Position numbers and translations under genes: made by a program
Assembly: GCA_019459085.1 (NCBI GenBank)
Contig: JAIBEW010000004.1
Location: 1-64,000, forward strand
Length of the DNA: 64,000 bases
Direction: 5' to 3'
DNA from: Kaistella sp.
GTDB taxonomy: Bacteria > Bacteroidota > Bacteroidia > Flavobacteriales > Weeksellaceae
The notes under the pieces: generated by a model
Told to the model about the DNA's origin: nothing
The model's database searches: none
Seen by the model: only the letters and a program-made list of their open reading frames with translations
Shown here: positions 53,401-62,480 of the stretch, in pieces
How positions within the stretch are numbered: the stretch's first letter is position 1
Layout: every line of letters begins with the position of its first letter

Positions 53401-53433
53401 AAAAAAGTCATTCAGATCTGAATGACTTTTTTT
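53401..53433. terminator. Terminator after the M1 peptidase gene
   Basis: A perfect palindrome, AAAAGTCATTCA, GATC, then its complement, is followed by a T run, 6 nt past the stop codon. Confidence 0.93.
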
Positions 53434-53540
53434 CTGCCAAAATTTCACTCTGTTTGCGAAAATCTGCCAAAATTTAACAACCGGAAAGCCACATCCCGCC
53501 GAGATCATCATTGGCAAAGTTTTGGAGAAACAGATGGCAA
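53433..53540 (+). promoter_or_regulatory. groES upstream region with repeated TGGCA/TGCCA motifs
   Basis: TCTGCCAAAATTT occurs twice (53433-53445 and 53463-53475, 30 bp apart). Inverted forms follow: TTGGCAAAG at 53511 and ATGGCAAG at 53534. No perfect -7 box and no CIRCE element are seen before groES. The cluster is a candidate for heat-shock control, by an unidentified factor. Confidence 0.4.
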
Positions 53541-53568
53541 GTCAAAAATTTAACTAAAACAATATAAT

Positions 53569-53847
53569 ATGTCAGTAAATTTCAAACCATTAGCAGACCG
53601 CGTTCTTATTGAACCCAACGCTGCCGAAACTACAACTGCCTCAGGAATCATTATTCCGGATACCGCAAAAGAAAAACCACAAGAAGGAACCGTAATCGCT
53701 GTCGGAAACGGCAAAATCGATGAACCAATGACGGTTAAAGCCGGAGACAAAGTTTTGTACGGAAAATATTCAGGTTCTGAATTGAAACTGGATGGTAAAG
53801 ATTACCTCATCGTAAGAGAATCTGATTTATTGGGAATTTTGGGCTAA
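53569..53847 (+). CDS. groS: Co-chaperonin GroES
   Basis: GroES caps the GroEL barrel. The 92-residue protein is of usual length, with [17 protein letters not shown] at the start, the mobile loop near residues 18-32 ([13 protein letters not shown]) and [24 protein letters not shown] at the end. Its stop codon is the first three bases of a 7-nt repeat array, and a four-helix bundle gene separates it from groEL, so the normal groES-groEL neighbourhood is interrupted. Confidence 0.98.
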   Translation: MSVNFKPLADRVLIEPNAAETTTASGIIIPDTAKEKPQEGTVIAVGNGKIDEPMTVKAGDKVLYGKYSGSELKLDGKDYLIVRESDLLGILG

Positions 53848-53872
53848 AAGCCTTAAGCGATAAGCAGTAGGC
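53845..53872 (+). repeat. 7-nt array between groES and the S23-type gene
   Basis: Four consecutive 7-nt units end in GC: TAAAAGC, CTTAAGC, then GATAAGC and AGTAGGC. The first contains the groES stop TAA; the next in-phase unit (TATGAGA) holds the ATG of the following gene. Confidence 0.8.
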
Positions 53873-53873
53873 T

Positions 53874-54227
53874 ATGAGAGACTACAAAAAATATGATGTT
53901 TGGAATTTAGCACATGCTATTACAAAAGATATCTATTTGGTTTCTCAGAATTTTCCGAGAGAGGAACTTTTCGGTCTTACTTCACAGATCCGCCGTGCAG
54001 CAATCTCTATTCCGTCCAATATTGCGGAAGGTTGCGGCAGGGGTTCAGATAAGGAATTTGCCCGGTTCGTTGAAATCAGTATCGGATCAACCAATGAAAC
54101 AGAATATCAGTTATTTCTGGCTTTTGATCTTAATTTTATCGACTTGGAAAATTACGAACTACTTGCTGAACGCTTAAATATTTTACGACAGAAATTAATA
54201 CAACTCAGAAAAAAATTATTAGAATAA
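53874..54227 (+). CDS. Four-helix bundle protein, S23/IVS-protein family, inside the groE operon
   Basis: This 117-residue protein is a second member of the family at 4502-4873: [53 protein letters not shown] and [12 protein letters not shown] are conserved between them. It is inserted between groES and groEL, 26 bp after the groES stop and 44 bp before the groEL ATG, and both gaps are made of the same type of 7-nt units. It reads in the operon direction, so groEL can still be transcribed through it. Base composition matches its surroundings. Its role is unknown; it may be a passenger of a mobile repeat element. Confidence 0.92.
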   Translation: MRDYKKYDVWNLAHAITKDIYLVSQNFPREELFGLTSQIRRAAISIPSNIAEGCGRGSDKEFARFVEISIGSTNETEYQLFLAFDLNFIDLENYELLAERLNILRQKLIQLRKKLLE

Positions 54228-54228
54228 A

Positions 54229-55895
<1,667 letters not shown>

Positions 55896-55897
<2 letters not shown>

Positions 55898-55965
55898 GCG
55901 GCTTCGCGCCATAAGCATTAAGCAATAGGCTTTAAGCTTACAGCATACTGCCTAAAGCATATAGC
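55896..55965 (+). repeat. Ten-unit 7-nt array after groEL
   Basis: Ten consecutive 7-nt units all end in GC, with the first overlapping the groEL stop codon. Examples are CATAAGC and ATTAAGC, then TTTAAGC, CTAAAGC and ATATAGC. No S23-type gene follows it. It is the clearest of the arrays. Confidence 0.85.
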
Positions 55966-55971
55966 AACAAA

Positions 55972-56004
55972 AAATCCGTTCAGAATTTTCTGAGCGGATT
56001 TTTG
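55972..56004 (+). terminator. Terminator of the groE operon
   Basis: AAATCCGTTCAGA pairs with TCTGAGCGGATTT, followed by T. A near copy lies at 56093-56125. Confidence 0.85.
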
Positions 56005-56006
56005 CG

Positions 56007-56082
56007 TCATTGCGGGCCAACTTGCGTTATTGCGAGAGCGGCTTCCGACGCCAGTCGGGAGCTGCAACGAAGCAGTCCCATC
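56007..56082. repeat. Dispersed palindromic element (TTGCGAG/CGAAGCA type)
   Basis: The stretch holds ATTGCGGGCC, then TTATTGCGAGAGCGG, and AACGAAGCAGTCCC. Such TTGCGAG...CGAAGCA elements occur as dispersed intergenic repeats in many bacterial genomes. Here it lies between two near-identical terminator hairpins. The 313-bp gap between groEL and the next gene holds the array, two hairpins and this element. Confidence 0.5.
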
Positions 56083-56092
56083 TATAAACACC

Positions 56093-56125
56093 AAATCCGT
56101 TTAGAAAATTTTGAGTGGATTTTTT
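56093..56125 (+). terminator. Second copy of the groE terminator hairpin
   Basis: AAATCCGTTTAGAA, a short loop and GAGTGGATTTTTT repeat the hairpin at 55972-56004 with a few changes. Confidence 0.6.
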
Positions 56126-56210
56126 ACGTATTTTTTTCAAGTTTTGTGGATTGAGTTAATATTCGCATATTTGAGTATACTACATTTCACTGAAACCCCA
56201 CATATTACTA

Positions 56211-57350
56211 ATGGATGAAAACTTAATTGCATTCGCAGACGAATCAGGAAATAATTCTTTTAACTTTAAAGAACAAGGAAGTCATTTTGTCGTTGCGACT
56301 GTAATCGCAAAAAAAGGGAATTTAGATAAAATAAAAGAGGGAATTGATGAAATTCGGAAAAAGCATAAATTTCAAACCGGAGAAATAAAATCTTCAGGTG
56401 TTGCGGGAAATCACAAAAGAAGAATTGCCATTTTACAAGACCTTGTAAAACTTGACATTTTTGTTTACGCTGTTGTGGTTGATAAAACCAAACTTAATGG
56501 AAAAGGGTTTGAATTTAAAAAATCATTTTATAAGTATCTTAATAACTTACTCTACAGAGAACTTTTCAGAACTTTCCCAGAGATTGATTTGTATGTAGAT
56601 GAGCACGGAGCTAACGATTATATGGTTGAATTCAAAAAATATGTTGAAAAAAATCACCCAAAAAATTTATTTTACGGGTACGAGTTCAATGTCTTAGATA
56701 GTAAAAAGAGTGAATTCATTCAATTGGCTGACTTCATCGCCGGAACATTGAATTATATTTATGATGAAAATAAAAAATCAGAATACAGCAAAGAATTTGA
56801 GGATTTATTAATCCCAATTATCAGTGGAATAACTTTTTTTCCGAGAGATTATACTCTAGAGGAATACTTAAAATCAAATATTGACGAGGATTTTGATAAA
56901 AAAATAGCGGAAGTAAGTTATATTAGAGCAATTGATTTTATTGAGAAAGAAAAAATGGATAGTCAACAAAGGATTGACCAAGCAAACTTTCTAAAGTTAT
57001 TACTTCTTTTACAAAGAGTGTATCCAAAAAATAAATTCACTACCACCAATGAATTAATGAAGCACATGAACCAAGGTAGAGAAGATGATTTAAAAGAGGA
57101 ATACTTTAGAACAAAAGTTGTTGGGAGTTTGAGAGACCGGGGTGTATTAATCGCATCAAGTAGAACAGGCTACAAGATACCGACGACAGAAAGGGATTTA
57201 AACAGTTTTATTAATCATGGCAAAAGAATAATTCTTCCAATGCTCAATCGCATAAGCGAAGCAAGGAAAACAATAAAATTTGCGACGGGAAATGATTTGG
57301 ATATTTTACAGAAACCGGAATTTGAAGAATTGAAAAAGCTTCTCGAATAA
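56211..57350 (+). CDS. DUF3800 protein with C-terminal winged-helix-like domain
   Basis: This 379-residue protein has the DUF3800 RNase H-like fold in residues 5-215: IAFADESGNNSF with Asp10 and Glu11 near the start, LYVDEHGANDYM near 133, and QLADFIAGTLNYIYDE near 170, the three acidic positions expected for metal binding. DUF3800 genes are frequent in phages and defence islands, but their activity is not established. Residues about 245-350 look like a winged helix (FRTKVVGSLRDRGVLIASS then GYKIPTTE), an unusual addition. The gene is AT-rich and lies in an accessory stretch. Confidence 0.8.
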   Translation: MDENLIAFADESGNNSFNFKEQGSHFVVATVIAKKGNLDKIKEGIDEIRKKHKFQTGEIKSSGVAGNHKRRIAILQDLVKLDIFVYAVVVDKTKLNGKGFEFKKSFYKYLNNLLYRELFRTFPEIDLYVDEHGANDYMVEFKKYVEKNHPKNLFYGYEFNVLDSKKSEFIQLADFIAGTLNYIYDENKKSEYSKEFEDLLIPIISGITFFPRDYTLEEYLKSNIDEDFDKKIAEVSYIRAIDFIEKEKMDSQQRIDQANFLKLLLLLQRVYPKNKFTTTNELMKHMNQGREDDLKEEYFRTKVVGSLRDRGVLIASSRTGYKIPTTERDLNSFINHGKRIILPMLNRISEARKTIKFATGNDLDILQKPEFEELKKLLE

Positions 57351-57391
57351 AGAAAGGACCACCTCCTCTACGAATCGCAGATTCGGCGCAG

Positions 57392-57410
57392 TCAATCCTT
57401 TCATGTGCCC
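57392..57410 (+). repeat. Copy 1 of a 19-nt direct repeat
   Basis: TCAATCCTTTCATGTGCCC lies 42 nt after the DUF3800 stop codon. A perfect 6-bp hairpin, CGAATC GCA GATTCG, lies just before it (57371-57385). Confidence 0.8.
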
Positions 57411-57462
57411 CAAGTGAATTTCTCGTTGTACATATAGCAAGTTATAGCCTATTAAAAAAATT

Positions 57463-57876
57463 ATGCTCAAAATCGAATTCGAAGAACCTCATATTGAAAC
57501 ATGTGATTGCTGTGGAAAAGGAATTGTAAAGTTGACCCGTTTTGTTTATGAAGATGATGATGCTTTTGCAATTTATTATGCAAAGTTCACGAAAGAACAT
57601 GAAGACAAGGTGGTTACCGGAATTATCAGCATTGGAGATTGGGGAAATGACGAGGAGCCAAAAACCCGCACCGCTTTTCCTTTTAGGATTTGGACAAACG
57701 ACGAAAACTATCAGGTTGGCCTTATGGACAAGGAAGAATCTTCCTGGCAACAAGACTTACTCGGAAATATCCTTGACCGAAGTGAAGCGCTAAATCATCC
57801 CTGGATCAAAGATGTTTTTCATATTACCGACCATATAGTTACAGAAGACAAAGAAGTTATTGAATATCTTTCTTAA
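57463..57876 (+). CDS. Hypothetical protein with N-terminal Cys cluster
   Basis: I do not recognise a named family. The 137-residue protein begins FEEPHIETCDCCGKGIVKLT, with three Cys in the pattern CxCC (residues 14, 16, 17) that could bind a metal, followed by FVYEDDDAFAIYYAKFT, IGDWGNDEEPKTRTAFPFRIW and NYQVGLMDKEESSW, a well-ordered alpha/beta sequence with many aromatics. Codon pattern and the absence of any competing frame support a real gene. It is bounded on both sides by a 19-nt direct repeat, with the second copy 6 nt after its stop. Confidence 0.75.
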   Translation: MLKIEFEEPHIETCDCCGKGIVKLTRFVYEDDDAFAIYYAKFTKEHEDKVVTGIISIGDWGNDEEPKTRTAFPFRIWTNDENYQVGLMDKEESSWQQDLLGNILDRSEALNHPWIKDVFHITDHIVTEDKEVIEYLS

Positions 57877-57881
57877 AATCT

Positions 57882-57900
57882 TCAATCCTTTCATGTGCCC
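57882..57900 (+). repeat. Copy 2 of the 19-nt direct repeat
   Basis: This is an exact second copy of TCAATCCTTTCATGTGCCC, 490 bp from the first and 6 nt past the stop codon of the gene between them. The 260 bases beyond, to 58147, hold C-rich non-coding sequence and a terminator. Confidence 0.85.
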
Positions 57901-58123
57901 TCCATTCCGGTCTCCAACCCCATCCACCCGCTCCTGAACTCCTCCGAACCATTAATTTAATCCGCCAATGGAGCATTTTAATCTTCTGTTCCGGTTGATC
58001 AGACCAAATTTGGTTTTTACCGACCCGAAATTTCAGGTAATTCACCCTAAAATTGAAATAATAAAGCCGACCGATGGATTAATTTAATGGTCCAATCCTG
58101 TAAAATGACCGAGTAGACCACTG

Positions 58124-58147
58124 AAAAAGCCCGCCAATGGGGCGGGC
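58124..58147 (-). terminator. Terminator of the 161-residue protein gene
   Basis: GCCCGCC pairs with GGCGGGC around a 5-nt loop (58129-58147), followed on the minus strand by five T. Confidence 0.88.
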
Positions 58148-58167
58148 CGGTTAAATGATGTGGTCGG

Positions 58168-58653
58168 TTACGGCATCGGCGGTGGAGAATTGGTGTTTTT
58201 ACCGCTTCGGCTGAAGAACTGTTTCAGTTCGCTCTGCTTGGTTTCGAATCCTTCCGCGCCGGTTCCGGCGCGGTAGCTGGTATAGGCATAATCGGCCAGC
58301 GCCGCCTGGTAGTTATCATAATCGTGGAGGGTCTTGGCGTTCTTCAGTTTGGTCACCATTGCTTCCAGACTCGTAATCAGGCTGTCGAGCACTTCCCTGC
58401 TTTTGAGATCCCTTTCAAACTCCTCCCAGTCCACATCGGACACCGAAAGGCCGGGGTTGCTTTTATGGTAATCGTTCACTTTGTTCACGAGCAGCTTGTT
58501 CTGTTCGTTGATGCTGCCGTACCGCTGCCGTTCTTCGCTGGTGAGTGTTACATTCACTGCACTCAGTGCATTTTCCAATTCAGCAACTGCAGCTTTTGCG
58601 GCAGTTACCTGTGCTGCGCTCAGGTGCGCGCTGTTTAAATTAGTTAATGGCAT
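58168..58653 (-). CDS. Helical protein of unknown function
   Basis: This 161-residue protein has no signal peptide or membrane helix. It is almost wholly helical: an Ala-rich start (HLSAAQVTAAKAAVAELENAL), a conserved-looking centre (YGSINEQNKLLVNKVNDYHK), DVDWEEFERDL near residue 75, and KTLHDYDNYQAALADYAYTSY near 110, then a short Pro/Ser-rich tail. I have seen similar proteins in other Bacteroidota but know no function. Its GC content is clearly higher than that of the AT-rich genes on either side. Own terminator; no perfect -7 box. Confidence 0.75.
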   Translation of the reverse strand: MPLTNLNSAHLSAAQVTAAKAAVAELENALSAVNVTLTSEERQRYGSINEQNKLLVNKVNDYHKSNPGLSVSDVDWEEFERDLKSREVLDSLITSLEAMVTKLKNAKTLHDYDNYQAALADYAYTSYRAGTGAEGFETKQSELKQFFSRSGKNTNSPPPMP

Positions 58654-58832
58654 AGTATGAAGTTTTTTTGTTGAATAAAATTAATAATTTTTCCAATACC
58701 AAAACATAACCTACTGACTTTTAACACATCAAGACTAAACAATTCAATTACTTTTCTTCATTCAGAGGGCTTATAACAGGTATTTTTCATCAAATAAAAC
58801 AGTCCAGTTTATAATTTGCAAACTTGTTTATT

Positions 58833-58840
58833 ATATTTGG
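58833..58840 (+). promoter_or_regulatory. -7 box upstream of the DUF3784-like gene
   Basis: TATATTTG is a perfect -7 box, 143 nt before the ATG at 58984. The 330-bp gap 58654-58983 also holds an inverted repeat (CCACGGAT at 58897-58904 and its complement at 58925-58932) and nothing else I can name. Confidence 0.45.
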
Positions 58841-58983
58841 TGTAAGGAATAAGTACTATGTTTATGATATAGGTACGGACACTGCTTGTGAATCCGCCAC
58901 GGATCTTTACAATTTTTGCAGTCCATCCGTGGAACTTATCTCACATCTTAACAGCGTACAGCATTAACAAAAATTTTACACCA

Positions 58984-59829
58984 ATGATAATTGCGATTAC
59001 GGTTTTAAGTATAATATTGATAGGAGTTGGGTTTATCGTTACTGAAAATAACGCCAACCAATTACTCACTGGATACAATACAATGCCTGAGGAGGAAAGA
59101 CAAAAATTTGATATTAAATCTTATATCACGTATTTTAGAAATTTCCATATTTTCTTAGGAATTTCATTGTTTGTGATTGGTTTCCTCCTTTACTATTTTA
59201 TAGACTCTGATTGGAGCGGAATTTTTATGGGAACTTATCCTATTCTTGCCTACGTTTACTTTATTTGGAAAAGTAATAAATTTTCAAAACAAGACGATAA
59301 AAAGCAAAATAGGAAAGCTCTGATTGCCATGGGTATTATGATAGTAGTTTTCACCTCAATTGTTTTTATGTTTTACAGCAGCTTAAAAGATAATAGTATT
59401 GAGATGAACAATCAGATGATCAACATACAGGGAGATTTTGGGATAGATTTAAAAACAAATGAAGTAAAATCAGTTGAACTTGTAAACAACCTGCCTAATA
59501 TAACGAGTAAAGTAAATGGATTTGCCCTGGAAACCATACTTAAAGGATATTTTAAAACCGACGATGGGGAAAAAGTAAAGCTGTTGATTAATTCAGACAA
59601 AAAACCAGTAATTTTAATAACCACAACTAAAGATCAAAAAATATACTATCAAAAGATAGGTCAAACGCTGAAATTTATAGTGAATTACAAAAGGTTATTG
59701 GAAATAAAAATTTCCGCTAATAAGTTGAAGTTCTGTTTTATAAGCCAAGAAAATAATACTACTCTACTTCCCCAGCTTCCAGTTCCCGCACGAATCCTTT
59801 CGTGTGGCACACGGTTCCCCGGGAGCTAA
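58984..59829 (+). CDS. DUF3784-like membrane protein with beta-rich C-terminal domain
   Basis: I start at 58984 (MIIAITVLSIILIGVGFIV), giving 281 residues; the frame is open 32 codons further but that part crosses an inverted repeat. The N-terminal 110 residues have three membrane helices and match the DUF3784 pattern (LLTGYNTMPEEERQKFD). A fourth helix is near residues 115-135. Residues about 145-260 are a beta-rich soluble domain resembling a PH-type fold. The last 20 residues (VPARILSCGTRF) come from a repeat-like sequence at 59781-59810, so the natural C-terminus may have been lost or replaced. Function unknown. Confidence 0.7.
   Translation: MIIAITVLSIILIGVGFIVTENNANQLLTGYNTMPEEERQKFDIKSYITYFRNFHIFLGISLFVIGFLLYYFIDSDWSGIFMGTYPILAYVYFIWKSNKFSKQDDKKQNRKALIAMGIMIVVFTSIVFMFYSSLKDNSIEMNNQMINIQGDFGIDLKTNEVKSVELVNNLPNITSKVNGFALETILKGYFKTDDGEKVKLLINSDKKPVILITTTKDQKIYYQKIGQTLKFIVNYKRLLEIKISANKLKFCFISQENNTTLLPQLPVPARILSCGTRFPGS
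59792..59810 (+). repeat. Diverged third copy of the 57-58 kb repeat
   Basis: AATCCTTTCGTGTG (59793-59806) differs by one base from the core AATCCTTTCATGTG of the two exact copies near 57.4 and 57.9 kb. Here it is part of a small hairpin, CACGAA TCCT TTCGTG, and lies in the 3' end of the DUF3784-like frame. Confidence 0.6.
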
Positions 59830-59833
59830 TGAA

Positions 59834-61582
59834 TCAACTGCTCTCCTCCACCTCATGCTTCAGCTGCGATTTATACAGCGTCGCGTAATAACCGTTTTGG
59901 TGCAGCAGTTCCATATGTTTGCCCTCTTCTACAATCTTTCCGCCATCCATGACGATGATCTTATCGGCTTTTTCAATCGTGGAAAGCCGGTGGGCAATAA
60001 TAATGGAGGTTCTGTTTTTCGTGATTTTTTCCGTGGCACGCTGGATGAGTTTTTCACTCTCATGGTCGATGGAAGAGGTGGCTTCATCCAGGATCAGGAT
60101 CTTGGGATCCGACAGATAGGCTCTTAAAAACGACAGCAACTGGCGCTGGCCAAGAGAAATGGAGCTGCCGCGTTCGCTCACCACGTATTCATAACCGCCC
60201 GGAAGGCTTTCGATAAACTCATCTACTTCGATATCCTGCGCGACTTTGCGGATCCGTTCCATCGTCACGGTATCGTCGCCAAAGGCCAGGTTTTCAAAAA
60301 TGGTTCCATGGAAAAGGAACACATCCTGCAGCACCACACCGATATGGCTCCTTAAATTATAGAGTTCATAGTCCTTCAGATTCACATCATCCAAAAGAAT
60401 CTTTCCGGAATTGATGTCGTAAAGCCGCGTGATCAGACTGATGATCGTCGATTTTCCGGCGCCGGTTGCTCCTACAATCGCGACGGTTTCTCCGGGATTC
60501 ACTTTAAAACTGATGCCTTTCAGCACTTCCTGTTTGTCGTCATAGGAGAAATGAACATCGCGGAACTCAATCTTCCCGTCGAAATGGTCTTTGGAGACCG
60601 TTCCTTTGTTCGGCATGGCAAAATCCTCGTCCATGACGCCCAAAACCCTTTCTGCACCCACAATTCCGCGCTGGATGTTGTTGAAACGGTCGGCGATCTG
60701 CCGCAACGGACGGATCAGCATAGAGATGAACTGGATAAAGGCAATGACTTTTCCGGCAGTAATGGTGATATAACCGCCGTAGAAAAGAATAAATCCGATA
60801 AACAGGGAAGAAATCAGTTCCACCACGGGGAAAAAGAGGGAAAAGATAAAGACCGTTCTCAACAGCGCGCCTTTCAACGTGATGTTGATGTCATCAAACT
60901 TTTTAAATTCGGCCTGCTGACGGTTAAATACCTGAATGATCGGCATTCCTGACAGTCTTTCCTGCACGAATGAATTCTGATTTGCCGTCCAGGTTCTTTC
61001 CTCACCAAAAGCTTTCCTTAATTTTTTTTGAAAAAACCTGGTGATCACGACCATTAGAGGCAGAATGGCCAGGGAAATATAACTCAGGTTTACATCAACC
61101 TGAAACATCATGACCAATACGAAAACAATGCGTAAAATATCCCCGAAGACCATGAGGAAACCGTCGGTGTACACCGTGGCAATGGTTTCTACATCACCAA
61201 CAGCACGTGTTACCAATTGTCCGATCGCGGTCTTGTCGAAAAACGAAGTACGGAAATAGATGAGTTTTTTATACAGTTTCTCGCGGATATCGCGGATGAC
61301 ATTCTGTGAAATAAAATTGGAGAAATAAACCAGAAAGAAGTTAAAAAAGGACTCGGCAAAGACCAGTGCTACCAAAATGTAAATATGCTTCATCATTTGC
61401 GACTTGTCTTTCAAGGCAATGATGTCGGTATCCACAATCTGCATCGTAAGATACGGCCGGTAAGTGGAAATAACAGACAGAACAATGGAAATAGCCAGGG
61501 TCAGGATAAACCACGACCTGAATTTCATCCCGATGCGGAACAGCCGCTGTATAATCTGCCAGGTGGTTTGCTTTTTACTCAT
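59834..61582 (-). CDS. ABC transporter, fused permease and ATPase (exporter type)
   Basis: This 582-residue half-transporter should work as a dimer. Residues 1-310 hold six membrane helices of the type I exporter fold; the ATPase follows with IVGATGAGKSTIISL near residue 370, the Q-loop GVVLQDVFLF, the signature SLGQRQLLSF, and LILDEATSSID. It resembles MsbA/LmrA-type exporters, which move lipids, lipid A precursors or drugs. It overlaps truA by 8 bp, and lpxK (lipid A) is divergently encoded 0.9 kb away, a weak hint at lipid export. Confidence 0.93.
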   Translation of the reverse strand: MSKKQTTWQIIQRLFRIGMKFRSWFILTLAISIVLSVISTYRPYLTMQIVDTDIIALKDKSQMMKHIYILVALVFAESFFNFFLVYFSNFISQNVIRDIREKLYKKLIYFRTSFFDKTAIGQLVTRAVGDVETIATVYTDGFLMVFGDILRIVFVLVMMFQVDVNLSYISLAILPLMVVITRFFQKKLRKAFGEERTWTANQNSFVQERLSGMPIIQVFNRQQAEFKKFDDINITLKGALLRTVFIFSLFFPVVELISSLFIGFILFYGGYITITAGKVIAFIQFISMLIRPLRQIADRFNNIQRGIVGAERVLGVMDEDFAMPNKGTVSKDHFDGKIEFRDVHFSYDDKQEVLKGISFKVNPGETVAIVGATGAGKSTIISLITRLYDINSGKILLDDVNLKDYELYNLRSHIGVVLQDVFLFHGTIFENLAFGDDTVTMERIRKVAQDIEVDEFIESLPGGYEYVVSERGSSISLGQRQLLSFLRAYLSDPKILILDEATSSIDHESEKLIQRATEKITKNRTSIIIAHRLSTIEKADKIIVMDGGKIVEEGKHMELLHQNGYYATLYKSQLKHEVEESS

Positions 61583-62351
61583 TTATATCTTTAGAATCAG
61601 AATTCTTTGCTTTAGTTGTATCAAAATCATAGCCTACATCAACGAGAAAAAGGCCTTGCGCGGGCGCAGAAGTACCGGCAGAACTGCGGTTTTTATCTTC
61701 AATAATCTTCCTTAAATCGTTCGGTTGCAGCTTTCCTGCTCCTATTTCCACCATTGTTCCTACGATGGCTCTTACCATATTTCTCAGAAAACGGTCTGCT
61801 GAGATCGTGAATTTCAGTTCGGTTCCGTTTAGCTCCCATTGTGCTTTATAGATTTTGCAGTTATTGGTTTTATTGTCGGTATGGAGTTTCGAAAAGCTGG
61901 TAAAATCTTCATACTCGAATAAAATTTTGCAGGCTTCATTCATTCTATCGACCTGAAGTTTTCTTTTCCACAGCTGCCAGGACGAATCCTGGGTGAAAGG
62001 ATCTTTCTCGAGGGAAATCAGGTATTCATAAGTCCTGTATGTCGCATCAAAACGTGCATGAAAGTCATCTTCAACTTTAAAAATCCGATTCACTGCAATA
62101 TCAGGCGGCAGAAAACTGTTGAGCCGGTGCGTCATGTTTTCATCCGGAGTTATTTTGGTCTCGAAATGGGCAAACATTTTTTTGGCGTGAACGCCGGTAT
62201 CGGTTCTGCCAGCTCCTGTAATCTTGATTTCCGTCCGCAAAAGAGTAGAAAGTGCTTTTTCAAGTTCCTGCTGAACAGAGATTTCATTCGGCTGGATCTG
62301 GTAGCCAAAATAATTTTTGCCGAAGTAAGAAAACTCAATGAAATAGCGCAA
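61575..62351 (-). CDS. truA: tRNA pseudouridine synthase A
   Basis: TruA makes pseudouridine at positions 38-40 of tRNA anticodon stems. The 258-residue protein begins at a TTG codon at 62351, which gives the canonical N-terminus (MRYFIEFSYFGKNYFGYQIQ); no ATG or GTG fits. The catalytic Asp51 is in GAGRTDTGVHA; RTYEYLI near residue 110 and FLRNMVRAIVGTMVEIG near 190 are also conserved. It is the first gene of a two-gene unit, overlapping the ABC exporter by 8 bp. A perfect -7 box lies 13 nt upstream. Confidence 0.95.
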   Translation of the reverse strand: MRYFIEFSYFGKNYFGYQIQPNEISVQQELEKALSTLLRTEIKITGAGRTDTGVHAKKMFAHFETKITPDENMTHRLNSFLPPDIAVNRIFKVEDDFHARFDATYRTYEYLISLEKDPFTQDSSWQLWKRKLQVDRMNEACKILFEYEDFTSFSKLHTDNKTNNCKIYKAQWELNGTELKFTISADRFLRNMVRAIVGTMVEIGAGKLQPNDLRKIIEDKNRSSAGTSAPAQGLFLVDVGYDFDTTKAKNSDSKDINE

Positions 62352-62364
62352 GAATATTTTTTTA

Positions 62365-62372
62365 CAAAATTA
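62365..62372 (-). promoter_or_regulatory. -7 box of the truA operon
   Basis: The minus strand reads TAATTTTG, a perfect -7 box, 13 nt before the TTG start of truA, supporting that start. Confidence 0.65.
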
Positions 62373-62466
62373 ACTCAATAATTGAAAATACGGCGAATCT
62401 GGGAATTAAAATCATTGTTGTGGAAAAATCATGCTTGAATTCCACCATAAAAATAATGGAAATCGC

Positions 62467-62474
62467 TATTTTTG
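62467..62474 (+). promoter_or_regulatory. -7 box of lpxK
   Basis: TATTTTTG is a perfect -7 box, 6 nt before the ATG at 62481. It overlaps an upstream in-frame TTG (62472), which therefore cannot be the start. Confidence 0.7.
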
Positions 62475-62480
62475 CAGCCT

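Noticed and set aside
53511-53532. Possible sigma-54 promoter (TTGGCA...TTTGG) before groES
   Set aside because: The GG to GC spacing required for the -24/-12 elements is not met and the -12 GC is missing.
57371-57900. Integron attC sites at the 57 kb repeats
   Set aside because: The repeat at each gene end suggested cassettes, but no RYYYAAC/GTTRRRY pair or long imperfect palindrome is present and no integrase gene is in the window.
57857-58045. Open frame of 62 codons on the minus strand with a Trp/Arg-rich end
   Set aside because: Its C-terminal part is a translation of the 19-nt repeat and flanking C-rich DNA; there is no promoter box or family match. It may be a remnant, but I cannot support it as a gene.
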